From Patiria pectinifera (Eukaryota; Echinodermata; Asteroidea; Valvatida; Asterinidae): a DNA stretch of 64,000 nucleotides. Shown here piece by piece: positions 62,001 to 64,000 of the stretch. The stretch covers positions 4,727,770 to 4,791,769 of the forward strand of contig CM057142.1 in the NCBI GenBank assembly GCA_029964075.1, written 5' to 3'. Positions within the stretch are counted from its first letter, which is position 1. Every line of letters begins with the position of its first letter. The translations under genes were made by a program, and so were the position numbers. The notes beneath the pieces are model-generated. The model was not told the origin of the DNA, made no database searches, and saw only the letters and a program-made list of their open reading frames with translations.

Positions 62001-63656
62001 TTATTCGTACCAACGCACGGCGCGCAGCGCACAGTGCAATGTAAGTTCTATTGCACGGTGAATAGAACTTCCATTGCACAGTGTCACTGCTGCCAGTGGT
62101 GGCGCTGTTTTAAATCGAGATAAAATTGAATATGATGATTCCCAACCTGTTGAACAGTTTGCATAAATTAAATATGATGAACTTGTCGAACTTTTAAACA
62201 GTTTTTAACCTGAATATATTGGCTATTAAAAGTCAACCAATCAAATGACAAGGATTTATTTCAGGCGTTATATAAAACAAATAATGAATGTTTCACGTTC
62301 GTGCATTGGAGAGAATAATTTCATTCGGTGACAGATGAAATGTCCCATTCCACTCGGCTTCGCCTCGTGGAAATTATTTTTACCATTGCACTCACAAACA
62401 TTCATTATTTGTATAGTTTTTTTTTTTGTATTGAAAACTCATCGGGCAAGGCCCCTTTCGTATAAATTTCTAACTCCAAAACAGAAAGCGACTTGCAGTG
62501 TTAATTAATTTGTTTTGATTTGAGGGATTTTGAGGATATTTTGTATAATAGAAAAATATATATATATATTTGTGTTTTTTTTAAAGATGCGTTTCATCAG
62601 CAGAAAGGCCTGTGGCTCTGGCAATCCTATATCTTGCCGGTCTACTCGGTGAGTACAAACACATAGGTTGTTTTGATTTGAGGATATTTTTATACTGAAA
62701 AAAAAACCCCGCAATACAGGTTTTCCAGGCCAATTTCCTAAAATGATCATTCGCTTCTGAAAAAAGGTCATGCGCTTTCGTCTGAATCTTGAGAATCGCT
62801 CTGAACACGCTTTTTACCCGACAGCAGAAAAGTAGATGTCCGGTTTTCGTCCTCCGTAATGGAACATTAAAGGCACACATTCAAAAAATGAATCTGTCAA
62901 AATATTATGAAATATCCTACTTGATTGTAAGGAAATAATAGGACCAAGCATCCTGTGAAATCACTGCACCTATATTGTCATTTTTGAGAACAGAGGAATT
63001 CTCATATTTTCCTCGCGATGGTAATGAGCAAACCATCACGCTTTGAATGGAAATCTATGCTTTGCGTCGAGAACAAAAGGAAGATGCATTGTCACAGTTT
63101 TCTCAAATGGTATAATGTCTCCTAAAGCCGAAATTAAATTTCGACAAGATACCTTGTTTTAATATTCTGCTCCCAATTAATTGTGATGTTCCTTGAGGGC
63201 GAGCGATCCGAGTTGAGTTGAATTTGTAATTGAATCGGCAAAAAAACAAACATTTTTTTTGCAAAATGTGTCACCTGTGTACCTAATTTACCTTGACAAA
63301 CAATTTTACTGGGTTCTAGATGTGAAAATGTTTCAAAAGCCGATTCAATCCCGAATTTTATTTTTGTCCACATGTTTTTTGTCTTAGGTATTATCCCGGC
63401 TAGTTATATGTTTGGCGCCCTCATCGACACCGCCTGCGTGGGATGGCAACAAACGTGTTATGGCCAAGGAGCATGTTTTCTGTACGACAAGGTCTGGTAC
63501 CGCTACACCTTCAACGGCGCGGCATTGGGGGTTGCGATCATATGTCTTGGCTCCATGCTCATTGTATGGAAGTTTCCTTCGTACACAGATAAAGATGCCA
63601 ATGATGACGTGAAGGGGAAGGAAAATAAAGCAAGCACTCACAACCAGCAGATATAA
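56095..63656 (+). CDS. SLCO: SLCO/OATP family organic-anion transporter, 8 coding exons, 667 residues
   Basis: OATPs are 12-helix plasma-membrane carriers for bile acids, steroid conjugates, thyroid hormones and similar anions; the substrate here cannot be told. Exons: 56095-56755, 57555-57881, 58064-58228, 59854-60055, 60312-60444, 61158-61342, 62587-62648, 63388-63656. All have AG/GT borders and consistent phase (2,004 nt with stop). The family signature appears as DRAWVGAWW at residues 262-270 (usual form D-x-RW-x-GAWW). Residues 459-495 are the Kazal-like extracellular loop. The last exon has the typical IIPASYMFGALIDTAC. First helix about 41-60. Length is normal for the family. The ATG follows a likely 5' UTR splice acceptor. 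Ortholog class within SLCO is not determined. Several introns hold transposons. Confidence 0.95.
56862..57340. repeat. Palindromic element interrupted by a nested insert (SLCO intron 1)
   Basis: ATATTGAGTGGCTC ... GCCACTCAATATTTG with arms GTAAAATCTGGACATTTCC / AAAGTCCAGATTTTACC and loop GAGGCGAAGCCGAG. Same family as 40940-41095. Broken on the right by 57005-57318. Confidence 0.78.
57005..57318. mobile_element. 'GCGGATCCAG' miniature element inserted in the palindrome
   Basis: CAGGCGCGGATCCAG at left, CCCCCCTG at right, with AAGCC on both sides (57000-57004 and 57319-57323). The duplication may be read as 5 bp, or 8 bp with one mismatch, depending on where the right end is set. Confidence 0.68.
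58470..58500 (+). repeat. CT microsatellite
   Basis: CTCTCTCTCTCTCTCTC run at about 58476-58493 in SLCO intron 3. Confidence 0.8.
58729..59702. mobile_element. Inverted-repeat element rich in 'AAACGGT' words (974 bp)
   Basis: GAATCCCGGGACATACCG at left and CGGTATGTCCCGGGATTC at right; the inverted arms run about 125 bp. ATTG is on both sides (58725-58728, 59703-59706), or 6 bp CATTGG if the ends are set one base further in. Internally TACCCTCCTCACATTTCG...ACATAGTTTTC occurs twice (59060 and 59442). The 107-codon minus frame at 58992-59315 has no known domain. Confidence 0.78.
60312..60444 (+). CDS. SLCO: SLCO exon 5: Kazal-like extracellular loop
   Basis: Encodes CNSDCECSLSAYSPVCDGHG then a Cys-rich tail, the Kazal-type loop between helices 9 and 10 in OATPs. 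Cysteines needed for the fold continue in exon 6 (GDCSCLATG, GACDSHC). Nothing is missing. Confidence 0.93.
60520..61150. other. SLCO intron 5, nothing recognised
   Basis: No inverted-repeat element or conserved frame seen between the exons ending 60444 and starting 61158. Confidence 0.4.
61363..61765. repeat. Inverted-repeat element (TATAACGCCTCACCCACAG ends)
   Basis: TATAACGCCTCACCCACAG at left and CTGTGGGTGAAGCGTTATA at right are inverted. The interior 61515-61690 is homologous to 40725-40900. A relative with the same ends is at about 25175-25305. Confidence 0.7.
61765..61940. repeat. Perfect-arm palindrome with GGCTTCGCCTCG loop
   Basis: AAAACTAGCCTCC ... GGAGGCTAGTTTT; GTGATCCATGGACCATTC ... 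GAATGGTCCATGGATCAC; loop TCGGCTTCGCCTCG. Outer AATATTGAATGCTTT and AAGCATTCAATATT pair. Its arms have few mismatches. It follows immediately on the end of the previous element. Confidence 0.82.
62270..62415. repeat. Palindromic element, third GGCTTCGCCTCG type
   Basis: AAATAATGAATGTTTCACG... pairs with ...CAAACATTCATTATTTG; loop TCGGCTTCGCCTCG. Different arm sequence from 61765-61940 but the same loop and the same outer ACAAAT/ATTTGT edges. Confidence 0.75.
62871..63130. repeat. Partial, diverged TTAA-type hairpin element, copy 4
   Basis: Preceded by TTAA (62867-62870). Shares AATATTATGAAATATCCTACTTG-like and AGCATCCTGTGAAATC words with 22130-22661. The hairpin position holds GCGATGGTAATGAGCAAACCATC. 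Right end not found. Confidence 0.55.
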
Positions 63657-64000
63657 CAAATTTTGCCTATTTTGGGAAAACGTAATCTTGCTCCCGTATT
63701 TCAGCTTGATTGTGTGGTTTAAATAAGTACGGTAATATGAAAATGGATACATACATATGTATTTTCGAATGAATGGTAGGGCCTATTCAATTTTAATTAT
63801 AAATCTCCTCGGGATGCAATTCATTACGGATTCCGCCCGGCCCTTTTAGGGTTGAGGAGACTGAGTTTAATCTCCGAGAGTATTATTTTCATTTGATGAT
63901 TTTAGTAAGAAATGTGATGCGATCAAGCTAAATAAGTAGTTTGTCGACCCTGGTCATCTTTTTTTACAGATTTGAAAAGAGCACAATCTTAGCATTACTG
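63657..64000 (+). other. SLCO 3' flank
   Basis: Sequence after the TAA. No AATAAA was seen in the first 340 bp (closest are variants such as AATATGAAA), so the poly(A) site may be variant or outside the window. Confidence 0.4.

Overview
The window is animal nuclear DNA. It is AT-rich, has many GT-AG introns, contains animal genes, and is dense in small DNA transposons. The repeat style (TACATGTA-rich stretches, 'GGCGAAGCC' hairpins, many short inverted-repeat elements) fits a marine invertebrate, perhaps an echinoderm or hemichordate. The phylum is a guess; no species marker was seen.

Layout. (1) 1-18,258: a tandem segmental array on the minus strand with four intact single-exon genes (stops at 4,788, 9,554, 14,129 and 15,677) for secreted proteins with a C-type-lectin domain plus a PAN/apple domain. 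The array carries three kinds of inserted transposon. (2) 18,343-46,533: the 3' part of NEMF (the animal Rqc2/Tae2 NFACT protein of ribosome-associated quality control) on the plus strand. It has 26 exons with matching splice sites and phases, coding 851 residues from the end of the N-terminal half to the natural stop. The first exons are not in the window, so the lectin array either sits in an antisense position inside a NEMF intron of at least 18 kb, or NEMF is split here. (3) 46,534-56,094: intergenic DNA made largely of foldback and inverted-repeat elements, including a 3.7 kb palindrome whose arms are built from tandem subrepeats. (4) 56,095-63,656: a complete SLCO/OATP organic-anion transporter gene on the plus strand, 8 coding exons and 667 residues, with the family signature and the extracellular Kazal-type loop.

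The three loci have no obvious shared pathway: NEMF is a housekeeping translation-rescue factor, SLCO a membrane transporter, and the lectins look like secreted recognition proteins that are duplicating and diverging. The most unusual content is the transposon set. It includes a 1.97 kb element, present twice, with eight copies of a 14-bp motif; TTAA-flanked miniature elements; one family with 6-bp target duplications in two independent copies; and many nested insertions whose empty sites are preserved in sister repeat units. No retrovirus, LTR element, Polinton or CRISPR array was recognised.
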